Assembly (NCBI RefSeq): GCF_029892425.1
Contig: NZ_JARXWB010000008.1
Span: 236,101-300,100, forward strand
Origin: Bradyrhizobium sp. BR13661
GTDB lineage: Bacteria > Pseudomonadota > Alphaproteobacteria > Rhizobiales > Xanthobacteraceae
DNA: 64,000 bases
Direction: 5' to 3'
Part shown: positions 17,279 through 26,551 of the stretch, piece after piece
Numbering within the stretch: position 1 is the stretch's first letter
Layout of the letters: each line of letters starts with the position of its first letter
Made by a program: the position numbers and the translations under genes
Notes under the pieces: model-generated
Seen by the model: the letters and a program-made list of their open reading frames with translations, nothing else
The model's database searches: none
Told to the model about the DNA's origin: nothing

Positions 17279-19078
17279 TCATTCCGCTGCTGCGATATGC
17301 CCGAGCTCCACCACCTGGCGCTCGAACAGGCTGCGATAGATGCCGCCGGGCTTGCCCGCGAGCACGGCATGCGTGCCCTGCTCGACGATCTCGCCGCGGT
17401 CGAACACCAGGATCCGATCGAGGCTCTTTACCGTCGACAATCGGTGCGCGATCACGATCGAGGTGCGGCCTTTCATCAGCCGCTCCATCGCCTGCTGGAT
17501 CAGCGCCTCCGATTCCGAATCGAGGCTCGATGTCGCCTCGTCCAGGATCAGCACCGGCGCATCCGCCAGGAAGGCGCGCGCCAGCGCCACGCGCTGCCGT
17601 TCGCCGCCCGACAGTTTCACCCCGCGCTCACCGACCAGCGTGCCGTAGCCCTTCGGCAGGCGCAGGATGAAGTCGTGCGCATTGGCAAGCCGTGCCGCCT
17701 GCTCGATCGCCTCCAGGCTGGCGCCAGGCCGGCCATAGGCGATGTTCTCGGCGAGTGTGCGGTGAAACAGGATCGGCTCCTGCTGCACGATCGCGATCTG
17801 GCTGCGCAGCGATTGCTGCGTCGCCTTCGCGATATCCTGCCCGTCGATCAGCACACACCCATCCGTGACGTCGTAGAGCCTCTGCACCAGCTTGACGAAG
17901 GTGGTCTTGCCGGAGCCTGAGCGACCGACGAGACCGACGCGTTCGCCGGCGCGGATCGTCAGCGACAATCCGTCGTAGAGCGGCGCGCGATGGCCGCCAT
18001 AGTGGAACGTGACGTCGTCGAACACGATCTTGCCGCCCTCGATCGCGATCGGCCGCGCATCGGCAGCGTCTGCAATGCCGATCGGCTCGTCATGGATCGC
18101 CACAAGCTCCTCCATGTCGTTGACCGAACGCTGGAGGTTGTTGATGTGCATGCCGACGTCGCGCAAATAGGCGTGGATGACGTAGTAGCTCGTCAGCACG
18201 TAGGTGACGTCGCCGGGCGAGGCATGTCCGTACATCCACAGCAGCACCGAGCCGCCGATGACAGACCCCCGCAGGCACAGCAGCAGCGAGAGCTGCACCA
18301 TGGCGGTGTAGTTGTAGCGAAACCACGTACGCCGAACGCGCGCGCCCCAACGCTTGATGACACGGGCGAGGCGCGCATCCTCGCGCGCTTCCGCGCCGAA
18401 CGACTTCACCACCGCATTGCAGGTCAGCGCATCCGCCAGGGTGCCACCGACCTTGGTATCCCAGGCATTGGAGACGCGCGCGGCGGGCGCGATGTAGCGC
18501 GTCGAGAACAGCACCGTCGTCGTGACATAGCCGAGCGCGCCGAGCGCGATCACCGTGCCGAGCGAGGCCCAGTGCACGCCGAGCAGGATCATCGATCCGA
18601 TCAGAACGACCAGCGACGGCAGCAGCGCGAGCAGGATGGTGTCATTGAGCAAATCGAGCGCCCACATGCCGCGCGTGACCTTGCGCACGGTCGAGCCCGC
18701 GAAGGAGTTGGCGTGCCAATCGGTCGAGAAGCGCTGCACGCGCAGGAACGCGTCCTGCGCGACGTCGGACATGATCTTCAGCGTGAACGGCACGATCACC
18801 TGCAGGCCGCTCAGGCGCAACACGATCGAGGCCGCGCCCAGCACGACGATGCCGCCCAGCGCCACCAGCGCGGCGTGGCGCGCTTCGGAATCGGACGGGC
18901 CGCGCGTCAACGCGTCGATCAAATGCCCCGAGAAGACCGGCATGAAGAGGTCGGCGACGGTCGCCCCCAGCAGACCGGCGACGATGGCAAGCGTCCGCCG
19001 TGGCTGCTTCAGCCAGTGCCGGAATACGAAGGGCAGCACCACGCGGATCGCCGCGGGCTTTTTTGACAAAGCGGTCAT
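17279..19078 (-). CDS. ABC exporter, fused permease-ATPase (multidrug/lipid type)
   Basis: The 599-residue half-transporter has an N-terminal six-helix exporter domain and a C-terminal nucleotide-binding domain. The latter shows Walker A GLVGRSGSGKTT, the signature LSGGERQRVALARA, Walker B VLILDEATSSLDSES and a switch histidine in IVIAHRLSTV. It would work as a homodimer in the inner membrane. The substrate is not predictable. It is upstream of the MATE gene on the same strand. Confidence 0.95.
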   Translation of the reverse strand: MTALSKKPAAIRVVLPFVFRHWLKQPRRTLAIVAGLLGATVADLFMPVFSGHLIDALTRGPSDSEARHAALVALGGIVVLGAASIVLRLSGLQVIVPFTLKIMSDVAQDAFLRVQRFSTDWHANSFAGSTVRKVTRGMWALDLLNDTILLALLPSLVVLIGSMILLGVHWASLGTVIALGALGYVTTTVLFSTRYIAPAARVSNAWDTKVGGTLADALTCNAVVKSFGAEAREDARLARVIKRWGARVRRTWFRYNYTAMVQLSLLLCLRGSVIGGSVLLWMYGHASPGDVTYVLTSYYVIHAYLRDVGMHINNLQRSVNDMEELVAIHDEPIGIADAADARPIAIEGGKIVFDDVTFHYGGHRAPLYDGLSLTIRAGERVGLVGRSGSGKTTFVKLVQRLYDVTDGCVLIDGQDIAKATQQSLRSQIAIVQQEPILFHRTLAENIAYGRPGASLEAIEQAARLANAHDFILRLPKGYGTLVGERGVKLSGGERQRVALARAFLADAPVLILDEATSSLDSESEALIQQAMERLMKGRTSIVIAHRLSTVKSLDRILVFDRGEIVEQGTHAVLAGKPGGIYRSLFERQVVELGHIAAAE

Positions 19079-19457
19079 GGCATCATCCGGCCGCTGTTGG
19101 CGCGGGCCGGCTCCATCAATGGACGCAAGCCGGCCGCGAGGGCCGAGACGGCGTCACTTGAAACTGACTTGATTTGGGAAGCGGAACGATCGGGGAAAAA
19201 AGCCCAATCGAAGCTGGCGGAAGCGGCCTCTAGCAGGCCGAAAGATTACCGAGCCAGACCATCATCGAGCGCGGAAACGCGATCTGCGATTGCGACGAAA
19301 TCATGCAAATCTCTCCCCGGTTCGATTAAATGAGGTGCGCTTTATAGATGTGGGATTCGCCATTTGCAACGGGGCCCGCGCGAGATCCCGCACGAGTGTT
19401 GCATTTTGGTGCGCCTGCCACCCGGTCGAGCCGGGGCGGCGCACTGATCGTATCGCG
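19079..19457. other. Intergenic region between the ABC exporter and the MFS gene
   Basis: These 379 bp lie between two genes on the minus strand and probably hold the ABC promoter and the terminator of the MFS gene. A small hairpin (CCCGG tcgag CCGGG) is at 19421-19435, and another (CGGCCT / AGGCCG) is near 19230. No gene or repeat was convincing. Confidence 0.5.
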
Positions 19458-21041
19458 TCAGTGCGCGTCGCCGCCGCCGGTCATCGGGGCCGGCTTGTTC
19501 AACAGTGTGACCAGCAGGCTGAGGCCGAGATAGAACAATGTCAGAATGAAAAAGGCATCGCCATAGCCCATGACGGAGGCCTGGCGATGCACGATCTGGC
19601 TGAGCTGCTTCATCGCCATCAGCGTGGAATCGCCGAGCCCCTGGAACTTCTGCTGCAGCATCGTCAGGGTTTCGGTGGCGGTCGCATTGCCCCAGGTCAC
19701 GCGCTCCTGCAGGCGCGTGATGTGCAGGTCGGTGCGGTCGTTCAGCACGGTGTTGATGACCGCAAGGCCGACGGCGCCGCCGAGATTGCGCATCAGGTTG
19801 AACAGGCCGGAAGCGTTCTTCACCTTTTCGGGCGCCAGCGTGCCGAGCGCGACGTTGTTGGTCGGCACCATCGCGAACATCATGCCGATGCCGCGCAGGA
19901 TCTGCGGCATGAGCAGCTCGTAGAAATCGTAGTCGCGCGTGATCCAGGTCATCTGGTAGGAGCCGATCGCGAACACGATCAGCCCGAACGCGATCATGTA
20001 GCGCATGTCGACCTTGACCATCAGCCTGCCGACCAGCGGCGCGACCAGGAACATGGTGATGCCGGAGACGAACATGGTCTCGCCGATCATCAGCGCGCTG
20101 TAGCCGCGCACCTCGGCGAGGTAGCGCGGATAGATGTAGGTCAGGCCGTAGAGGCCGATGCCGATGCAGAATTGGAGGATGCAGCCGACGGCGAAATTGC
20201 GGTTGGTGAAGGTGCGCAAATTGACAATCGGCTCGGCGGCCGTGAACACGCGCCAGAAGAAGGCGATCGCCGAGATCGCGCAGATCCAGGCGCAGATCGC
20301 CACCGACGTATCCTGCATCCATTCATATTGCGGACCTTCCTCCAGCACATATTCGAGCGTGCCGAGAAAGCCGGCCATGAAGATCAGACCCCACCAGTCG
20401 AAGCGATCGAGCAATTCGAAGTGCGGCTCGTCGAAATCGACCAGCGCCCACACACCGAGCGTAATGCCGATGCCGGGGACGACGTTGATGAAGAACAGCC
20501 AGTTCCACGACATCAGATCGGTGATGTAGCCGCCGACTGTCGGTCCGATCGTGGGGGCCAATGTCGCAACGAGGCCGATGATTGGACCGACGATGTGGAA
20601 TTTCGAACGCGGGAAAACCGTATAGGCCGAGGCGAAAACCGTCGGGATCATGCCGGCGCCGAGAAAGCCCTGCAGCGCACGCCAGAGGATCATCTCCTCG
20701 ATGGTCGTGGCAAAGCCGCAGAGCAGGCTCGAAATCGTGAAGCCGGCCGCCGAGATCGCGAACAACAATCGCGTGCCGAAGGCACGCGACAGGAAGCCCG
20801 ACAGCGGGATCGCGATCACCTCGGCGATCAGATAGGCGGTCTGGACCCAGGAGACCTCGCTCGAGCTCGCTGACAGGCCGGCCTGGATTTCGCTCAGAGA
20901 TGCCGAGACGATCTGGATGTCCAGGATCGACATGAACATCCCGAACACCATGATGATGAAGGCAAACAGCCGTTTCGGCGCGATGCGCTCCGAAGCAGCT
21001 GATGCCATCATGGCAGGTGAAGCAGTCGTGGCGTTCGCCAT
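19458..21041 (-). CDS. emrB: DHA2 family MFS drug exporter (EmrB-like)
   Basis: The 527-residue product has about 14 membrane segments, as in DHA2 drug:H+ antiporters. Motif A-like and motif C-like signatures are present (FLSRAFGTRLLFAISAAGFTISSLLCG; GPIIGLVATLAPTIGPTVGGYITD). It is 27 bp downstream of the HlyD-type gene, and together they should form an EmrAB pump working with an outer-membrane channel encoded elsewhere. A divergent TetR gene with an operator lies upstream. The symbol reflects type rather than proven orthology. Confidence 0.93.
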   Translation of the reverse strand: MANATTASPAMMASAASERIAPKRLFAFIIMVFGMFMSILDIQIVSASLSEIQAGLSASSSEVSWVQTAYLIAEVIAIPLSGFLSRAFGTRLLFAISAAGFTISSLLCGFATTIEEMILWRALQGFLGAGMIPTVFASAYTVFPRSKFHIVGPIIGLVATLAPTIGPTVGGYITDLMSWNWLFFINVVPGIGITLGVWALVDFDEPHFELLDRFDWWGLIFMAGFLGTLEYVLEEGPQYEWMQDTSVAICAWICAISAIAFFWRVFTAAEPIVNLRTFTNRNFAVGCILQFCIGIGLYGLTYIYPRYLAEVRGYSALMIGETMFVSGITMFLVAPLVGRLMVKVDMRYMIAFGLIVFAIGSYQMTWITRDYDFYELLMPQILRGIGMMFAMVPTNNVALGTLAPEKVKNASGLFNLMRNLGGAVGLAVINTVLNDRTDLHITRLQERVTWGNATATETLTMLQQKFQGLGDSTLMAMKQLSQIVHRQASVMGYGDAFFILTLFYLGLSLLVTLLNKPAPMTGGGDAH

Positions 21042-21068
21042 GGTCTGACCTCGCAGCGCTGGTTGCGC

Positions 21069-22382
21069 TTACTGCGGATGGATCATGGTGGGATCGTCGA
21101 GATCGATCTCGCTGTCGGCGTCGGCGGCCCCCTTGTTGGTGTCGACGGTTGCGTAGACCGACATGCCGGCGCGGAGCAGATTCTGCCGCGCGACCGATTT
21201 CGGCACGCGGATGCGGACCGGCACACGCTGCACGATCTTGGTGAAGTTGCCGGTGGCATTGTCGGGCGGCAGCAGCGTGAACACCGAGCCCGCGCCCGCC
21301 GCGATGCTGTCGACGACACCAGAGAACTTGCGCATGCCGTAGGCATCGACCTTGATCGTCACCGGCTGGCCGGGACGGATGCGCTTGAGCTGCGTTTCCT
21401 TAAAATTGGCGTCGATATAGACGTCGTCGAGCGGCACGACGTTGCCGAGCCGCTGGCCGACCGCGATGAAGTCACCAGCGTTGACGAGACGGTTGGAGAA
21501 GGTGCCGTCGACCGGCGCCCGCACTGACGTGAAGGCGAGATCGCGCTCGGCCTTGGCCAGCGTGGTCTTGAGCTCGGCGAGTTGCGCCTGCGCTTCGGCC
21601 TGCTGGGCCTTGGCGACGTCGACATTGCTCACGGCAACGTCGTAGGCCGCCTGCGCGGCCTTGACCGCGGCGGCGCCCTGGTCGCGGCCGGCTTCCGAGG
21701 TCTCGAACGTGGCGCGCGAGGCGAAGCCCTTGTTGCTCAGCGCCTGCTGGCGCTCATAGTCGAGATCGGCGCGCTTGAGGCCGGCTTCCGCCGAAACCAG
21801 TTGCGCCTTGGCCTGCGCGACCTGGCTGTCGAGCGCCGCGATCTGGCGGCCGATGCGATCGATGGTGGCCTGCTGGGTCGCGATCCGGGTCGCGGCGGCG
21901 TCGACTGCGATCTTGTAGTCGCCGTCGTCGATACGCAGGATGGTGTCGCCGGCATGCACCAGCGTGTTGTCGCCTGCGAGGATCGAGGAGATATGGCCGG
22001 CCACGCGCGCACCCAGCATGGTGTTGTTGGCGCGGACATAGGCGTCGTCGGTCGAGACAAAGAAGCGCCCGACCAGCGTGTAATAGCCGGCATAGCTTGC
22101 CGCCGCGAGCGCCAGCACCAGGCCAATGCCCATCATGACGAATTTGCGCTTGCCGGATTTTGCCGCGACAGCGGCGGGCGCGGATGCGGTCGGGGCCGGC
22201 TGGTCGGTCACGGGCTTCTCCGGCACCTCGCCGGTGCGGCGCTTGGTCTCCTCGGCCACGTGAGAGCGCAACTGCTCGGCGAGAACAGCGGATTTCTCGA
22301 GCGCCGCCTCGCCATTCGCCGAACTCGTCTCCACCGCTTCCTGGCGAAGGACGCGCGCAGCCTGGTCTCTCGATGTGGCCAT
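21069..22382 (-). CDS. emrA: HlyD/EmrA family membrane fusion protein
   Basis: The 437-residue periplasmic adaptor has a long cytoplasmic N-terminus (about 80 residues), one membrane segment (KFVMMGIGLVLALAAASYAGYYTL), and the lipoyl-like half-motif STDDAYVRANNTMLGARVAGHIS. A coiled-coil hairpin of Ala/Gln/Lys heptads (about 155-265) follows, then a beta-barrel segment beginning LAFTSVRAPVDGTFSNRLVNAGDFI. It partners the EmrB-like transporter. GGGGAGG precedes the ATG. Expression is probably controlled by the palindrome at 22458-22480. Confidence 0.93.
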   Translation of the reverse strand: MATSRDQAARVLRQEAVETSSANGEAALEKSAVLAEQLRSHVAEETKRRTGEVPEKPVTDQPAPTASAPAAVAAKSGKRKFVMMGIGLVLALAAASYAGYYTLVGRFFVSTDDAYVRANNTMLGARVAGHISSILAGDNTLVHAGDTILRIDDGDYKIAVDAAATRIATQQATIDRIGRQIAALDSQVAQAKAQLVSAEAGLKRADLDYERQQALSNKGFASRATFETSEAGRDQGAAAVKAAQAAYDVAVSNVDVAKAQQAEAQAQLAELKTTLAKAERDLAFTSVRAPVDGTFSNRLVNAGDFIAVGQRLGNVVPLDDVYIDANFKETQLKRIRPGQPVTIKVDAYGMRKFSGVVDSIAAGAGSVFTLLPPDNATGNFTKIVQRVPVRIRVPKSVARQNLLRAGMSVYATVDTNKGAADADSEIDLDDPTMIHPQ

Positions 22383-22450
22383 AAAGGCCTCCCCAATAAA
22401 ACGCGATCCGGGGCATCCGTCGCACGGCTGCGATCCCGTTCGCCCATCCC

Positions 22451-22487
22451 AAATAGCATTGACCGAACGGTTCGGTCAATATACTTA
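22451..22487. promoter_or_regulatory. TetR operator and overlapping divergent promoters
   Basis: A perfect 23-bp palindrome (ATTGACCGAAC - G - GTTCGGTCAAT) spans 22458-22480. Each arm supplies a TTGACC that can serve as a -35. On the minus strand, -10 CTATTT (22456-22451) follows after 17 bp. On the plus strand, TACTTA (22482-22487) follows after 17 bp. A regulator bound here would block both promoters, giving autoregulation plus control of emrAB. Confidence 0.8.
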
Positions 22488-22578
22488 ATATTCCCGGGCA
22501 GGACCCTACTGGCCCGAATCCTTTATTCAGGTTTCATGCTTCGAACCCGACCCAAAAACCTTCCGAGACGCTGAACCA

Positions 22579-23214
22579 ATGGTTGTAGCCGGCCCCGAAT
22601 CTGTGCGCGTCCTCCAGGAGGAGGACAGCTCCAAACGCCGCCAGATCCTGGCCGGCGCCCGCAAGGTGTTCATGGATCTGGGTTTTGACGGCGCCAGCAT
22701 GGGCGAGATCGCGCGCGCGGCCGGTGTCTCCAAGGGCACGCTCTACGTCTACTTCGCCGACAAGAGCGCGCTGTTCGAGGCCATCCTCGAGGAGGAAGCG
22801 CTCTTCCACGGCCAGGTCGTGTTCAATTTCGACCCCGCCCGCGATGCCGAGACCACGCTGAAGGACTTCGGCCAGGCCTATCTGCATCTGATCTGCCGGC
22901 CCGGCGGCGGGTCGGCCATCCGCACGGTGATGGCGATCGCCGAACGTATGCCCGATGTCGGCCGCCGTTATTATGTCTGCGTGCTGGAGAAGACCATCCG
23001 CCGACTCTCCGACTATCTCAAAGCCCATGTCGGCCCCGGCGATCTTGCGATCGACGATTGCGACCTGGCCGCCTCGCAGTTCATGGAACTCAGCAAGGCC
23101 TCGCTCTTCCTGCCGCTCATCTTCCAGGCCGCGCCGCCGCCGTCGGAAGAGCGCATGGCGGAAGTGATCGACAGCGCGACGCGGATGTTCCTGGCCGCGT
23201 ACAAGGCGAAGTAA
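22579..23214 (+). CDS. TetR family transcriptional repressor
   Basis: The 211-residue product has an N-terminal TetR helix-turn-helix (RRQILAGARKVFMDLGFDGA, then MGEIARAAGVSKGTLYVYF) followed by a helical ligand-binding domain. It is divergent from the emrAB-like operon, with the operator palindrome between them, and probably represses both. The inducer is probably a pump substrate. The N-terminus before SKRRQILAG is about 17 residues, and the ribosome binding site is weak. Confidence 0.93.
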   Translation: MVVAGPESVRVLQEEDSSKRRQILAGARKVFMDLGFDGASMGEIARAAGVSKGTLYVYFADKSALFEAILEEEALFHGQVVFNFDPARDAETTLKDFGQAYLHLICRPGGGSAIRTVMAIAERMPDVGRRYYVCVLEKTIRRLSDYLKAHVGPGDLAIDDCDLAASQFMELSKASLFLPLIFQAAPPPSEERMAEVIDSATRMFLAAYKAK

Positions 23215-23266
23215 CGGCAGCAGGCGGCGCGTTGCGCGTGCGCCGCGCGGCACTATAGTAAGTGCC

Positions 23267-23611
23267 ATGTCCCGTGATCTTCGCCCGCCGGTCGATATCC
23301 TCCATTATGAGATCGTCCAGGAACAGGCCTCAGCGCTTGGACGGATGGGCCGCGCACTCGAACAAGCGCTGACGCAATTGCGCGAATTCGATGCCGTTCA
23401 CGCAGCTTCCGAGACGCCGGCCGCGATGCAGCCGGCCAGGCGCAAGCTGGTGATGGAAGCAGGCCAGGCACTCTGGATGTTCGTGGTCCAGCGCGAGGCG
23501 ACGGGCTTGCGCGACAGCCGCCACATCATGCGGACCTACAATGTCCCCGCCGAAGTGCAGCTCTGCATGGGGCTGGCGCCGGCGCCGAACACCGCAAAGC
23601 TCAAATCATGA
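23267..23611 (+). CDS. Conserved hypothetical protein coupled to a LanC-like gene
   Basis: The 114-residue product (MSRDLRPPVDILHYEIVQEQ...) is helical and soluble, with no signal peptide, membrane segment or metal motif. It may belong to a small rhizobial family of unknown function (possibly DUF6665, low confidence). Its stop overlaps the start of the LanC-like gene (ATGA at 23608-23611), indicating translational coupling. That linkage is the only clue to function. Confidence 0.8.
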   Translation: MSRDLRPPVDILHYEIVQEQASALGRMGRALEQALTQLREFDAVHAASETPAAMQPARRKLVMEAGQALWMFVVQREATGLRDSRHIMRTYNVPAEVQLCMGLAPAPNTAKLKS

Positions 23612-24801
23612 TCACCCCTGGTCGCCATCGCGCACTTGTGCAGGACGTCTGGAGCGAGCCGGCTGTCCGCACCGCGATTGCGGACATCGTTGCCGACGCC
23701 ATCGCGGATTTCGATCCTGACGCATATTGGCCCGGTCATCCCGGCGACGATGGGGTGGGAGACGGCAACCCCAGCTTCTACTTCGGCGCGGCGGGCGTGA
23801 TCTGGGCGCTCGACTATTTGCATAGCGTCGGCGTCGGCCCCGTTGCAAAGGACTTTCGAGCAGTCCTGCCGAAACTCCTCGAACGGACCACCGCCAGATT
23901 CGAGAACAATTCGCCGGCCGGCTATGCCAAACACGGCTCATTGCTGTTTGGCGACATGGGCACCGCACTTCTCGCCATGCGGCTTGCTCCGACGCCGGCC
24001 CTGGCCGATCTCGTCCACACGCGGGCCGAAGCCAATAGCGGGCTGCCGATCCGCGAGCTGATGTGGGGCATGCCCGGATCCATGCTGGCTGCGATCCACA
24101 TGGCCGAGATGACAGGCGAGCCGCGTTGGCGCGCCCTGTTCGAAGCGCAAGCAGCCCGGCTGCTGGATGATCTGGAGGAAACGCCGCAAGGCCGGCTCTG
24201 GACCCAGGATCTTTACGGCGCCAAGGACCGCTGGCTTGGGCCGGTGCACGGCTTTGCCGGCAATATCATCCCGCTGCTGCGTGGATGGGACTGGTTGACG
24301 CCGGCACAGCAGGCGCTGGTCACCGATCTCGTGCCGAAGTCCTTGGCGGCGAATGCGTGGTCGACCGAGTTCGGAACCAATTGGGGCGCGCGAAGCAAGC
24401 GCGAGACGCTGCCGACCTTGTGTCAGCACTGCCACGGCGCTCCCGGCATGGTGACGACATTTGCCGACGCGCCGTTCGCGACGCCTGACTTTGACGAACT
24501 TCTGCTCGATGCCGGCCGGTACACCTGGGCGGCCGGACCGCTGACCAAGGGTTCGAATCTGTGCCACGGCACCGGCGGGAACGGCTACGCATTCCTCAAA
24601 CTCTATCGCCGCACAAAAGATCCGGTCTGGCTCGACCGTGCGCGCCAATTCGCGATGACCGCCATCGTTCAATATCGCGGCTCCAAGACGGCCGTCGGCC
24701 GCGGTCGCTATTCGCTTTGGACCGGCGACGTCGGCCTCGCGATCTACCTCTGGGACTGCATCACCGGCGAGCCGCGCTTCCCGACGATCGACGTATTCTG
24801 A
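23608..24801 (+). CDS. LanC-like protein (lanthionine synthetase C family)
   Basis: The 397-residue product has the alpha-toroid family's repeated GxxG segments (MWGMPGSMLAAI, VHGFAGNIIPLL, HCHGAPGMVTTF, CHGTGGNGYAFL, TGDVGLAIYL). Probable zinc ligands are C275 in QHCHGAPG and C319-H320 in LCHGTGG, matching the Cys...Cys-His set of LanC. LanC cyclases add Cys thiols to dehydrated residues in lantibiotics, while eukaryotic and stand-alone LanC-like proteins have other roles, such as acting on dehydroamino acids. No dehydratase, precursor peptide or exporter is nearby, so lantibiotic synthesis is unlikely. It overlaps the 114-residue gene. Confidence 0.9.
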   Translation: MITPGRHRALVQDVWSEPAVRTAIADIVADAIADFDPDAYWPGHPGDDGVGDGNPSFYFGAAGVIWALDYLHSVGVGPVAKDFRAVLPKLLERTTARFENNSPAGYAKHGSLLFGDMGTALLAMRLAPTPALADLVHTRAEANSGLPIRELMWGMPGSMLAAIHMAEMTGEPRWRALFEAQAARLLDDLEETPQGRLWTQDLYGAKDRWLGPVHGFAGNIIPLLRGWDWLTPAQQALVTDLVPKSLAANAWSTEFGTNWGARSKRETLPTLCQHCHGAPGMVTTFADAPFATPDFDELLLDAGRYTWAAGPLTKGSNLCHGTGGNGYAFLKLYRRTKDPVWLDRARQFAMTAIVQYRGSKTAVGRGRYSLWTGDVGLAIYLWDCITGEPRFPTIDVF

Positions 24802-24813
24802 TCCGAGCGGCGG

Positions 24814-26007
24814 CTAATCGTCCGAGAACTCGTCTTCCTCGTTGATCTTGTCGTGCTTGCCGCTCTTGCGCGCGCCGAGCGCGCCGGTGACGTAGGGATC
24901 GCGCGAATGCGCGTAGGGACTGCGGCCACCCGCACGTGCGGCGACCTCTTCGCCGGAAACCGCGGCGGGCTGGCAGATCAGCCGGCGGCTGGCGCGGCGC
25001 ATCAGATCCACGTGGATGTGATCGTAGTGATAGACGTTCGAGCCCGGCGCCAGCACCGTCGTGAAATGCGCGCACGCGCCGGCTTGCACGTCGCGCAAGA
25101 ACCCCTGCTCTTCCGGCATGCCGCGCCAACCGTCCTTCACCGTGATGCGACGGCCATCGGCAAGCACGAAGGCTGCCACATCGAGCGCGTTGCCGAAGGC
25201 GTGCTCGGAGATATGGGCGTGGGGGTTGCCGTTCATGCCGCGGCAGGAATAGGCGGAGATCTGCTTGATCTCGACCACGCGGGCGCCGAACCAGCGCATC
25301 GCAGACGGCTGCACGCTATCGGCGAACCAGCGATCGAGTTCGGACACGATGGGACAGGCCAGCGTCGCGGTCGGCTTCACCGCGACCGGACCGACGGCGG
25401 TGACGGGATTGCCCTGCGCCGGACCCAGCCGCGGCAGCGGCTGCGCGGGCGCCTGCGAATACGGTGCCGGCTGCCGCGCCGGATAGCTCGGCGCATTCAT
25501 GTAGCGCTCCGCACCCGCGGCATCGGTGCCCTCGGGCGGCAGATCGATCTCGTCGTCCTGCTGCGCGATGCCGGGCGCGCTCAGCGACACCGGACCTGAT
25601 GAGGCGCCATAGCCGGCAGGCTGGCGTACCGCGCTTTCGGGATAGTTCGAGCGCTGCGGATAGCCGGAGGCCGGATAATTCGATTGCGGCTGCGTCACCG
25701 GCCAGCGCGGCTGATTGCCAACGTTCCCGGGCGGGCGCAATTCCTCGTCGGCAAAGCCATAGCTCGATGACGGGTCGCCGATCGCGGCGACCTTCAGCGG
25801 GAACTCGGCGCCGCACATGCCGGGGCCGGAGATCGGGTCGATCCGGACGATGTCCGCGCTCTCTTTCACGGCGCCCGATTTCAGGCACGCCGCTTCGGCC
25901 TCGGCCCGCCACGGTTCACGTTCGGCCTGGAAAAAGCCGCGTCCGCAACCCGCGAGCGAAACGAGGACGATGGAGCCGACGAGATACAAACGAACTCCGC
26001 GCGTCAT
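24814..26007 (-). CDS. Extensin family lipoprotein
   Basis: The 397-residue product starts with a lipoprotein signal (VGSIVLVSLAGC, lipidation at Cys21) and should be envelope-anchored. The middle (about 90-190) is a Pro/Tyr/Ser-rich linker. The C-terminal half is an extensin-like domain: CPIVSELDRWF, ISAYSCRGMNG, ISEHAFGNALDVAAF and YHYDHIHVDLM, with His/Asp residues typical of the D-Ala-D-Ala metallopeptidase-like fold. Such proteins probably act on or bind peptidoglycan. The last residues are acidic and basic (KHDKINEEDEFSDD). Confidence 0.88.
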   Translation of the reverse strand: MTRGVRLYLVGSIVLVSLAGCGRGFFQAEREPWRAEAEAACLKSGAVKESADIVRIDPISGPGMCGAEFPLKVAAIGDPSSSYGFADEELRPPGNVGNQPRWPVTQPQSNYPASGYPQRSNYPESAVRQPAGYGASSGPVSLSAPGIAQQDDEIDLPPEGTDAAGAERYMNAPSYPARQPAPYSQAPAQPLPRLGPAQGNPVTAVGPVAVKPTATLACPIVSELDRWFADSVQPSAMRWFGARVVEIKQISAYSCRGMNGNPHAHISEHAFGNALDVAAFVLADGRRITVKDGWRGMPEEQGFLRDVQAGACAHFTTVLAPGSNVYHYDHIHVDLMRRASRRLICQPAAVSGEEVAARAGGRSPYAHSRDPYVTGALGARKSGKHDKINEEDEFSDD

Positions 26008-26111
26008 GCGCGCACGTTCGGTGAATTTACTTAAAGACTCTTCAACGTGTTGACTTCAACGTTCCTTAACCATACCGCCCGCGGACAGCCGGCCGTGGTG
26101 GTCGTCATGCG

Positions 26112-26453
26112 TCATTCGTAGTTCGAGCACTCCGACCCCGTGATGCCGCCGATCCTAAAATTGCGGCACATCATGCCGGGATCGTCGGGGTCAGGATAGC
26201 GGTCGTCCTTCTCGTGCACGGTGTGGCTGAAGCGCCAGCCGCGAGCGCGCATGCAGCGCTTGTACTCCGCCGATGTCGGCGTGCCGTTCTTTGGTGCACC
26301 CAACTGCGCATCGCAGAACGAGCTGTCGATATCCAGCGCGTCGTGGCCGCGCTTCTGCTTCAGGACATTGGTCCAGACATTGGTGTCGGCGTGGGCCGAG
26401 ATCGCGCTGCCGATCAGCAGCGCCGCGATGAGGGCGAGACGTTTCACATGCAA
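26112..26453 (-). CDS. Small secreted Cys-containing protein, unknown function
   Basis: The 113-residue product has a signal peptide ([22 protein letters not shown]). Four cysteines lie in the mature part ([31 protein letters not shown]), suggesting disulfides in the periplasm. The segment [16 protein letters not shown] is common in small secreted rhizobial proteins of unknown role. It follows the DUF2147-like gene after about 100 bp on the same strand. Confidence 0.75.
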   Translation of the reverse strand: MHVKRLALIAALLIGSAISAHADTNVWTNVLKQKRGHDALDIDSSFCDAQLGAPKNGTPTSAEYKRCMRARGWRFSHTVHEKDDRYPDPDDPGMMCRNFRIGGITGSECSNYE

Positions 26454-26551
26454 TCTCCTTGCGTGCGTTGTCAGCCATGGGTCGCGCGCAAGGCGGATGC
26501 AGGTTCGGTGCAGGACGATTACGAATTGGACAGACGTGGAGCTGCGCTCCG

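Noticed and set aside
19097..19333. A 78-residue open frame in the ABC-MFS gap
   Set aside because: It has no ribosome binding site or recognisable features and lies in a probable promoter region.
23608..24801. A lantibiotic biosynthesis cluster
   Set aside because: Only the LanC-like gene is present; no dehydratase, precursor peptide, exporter or immunity gene lies nearby.
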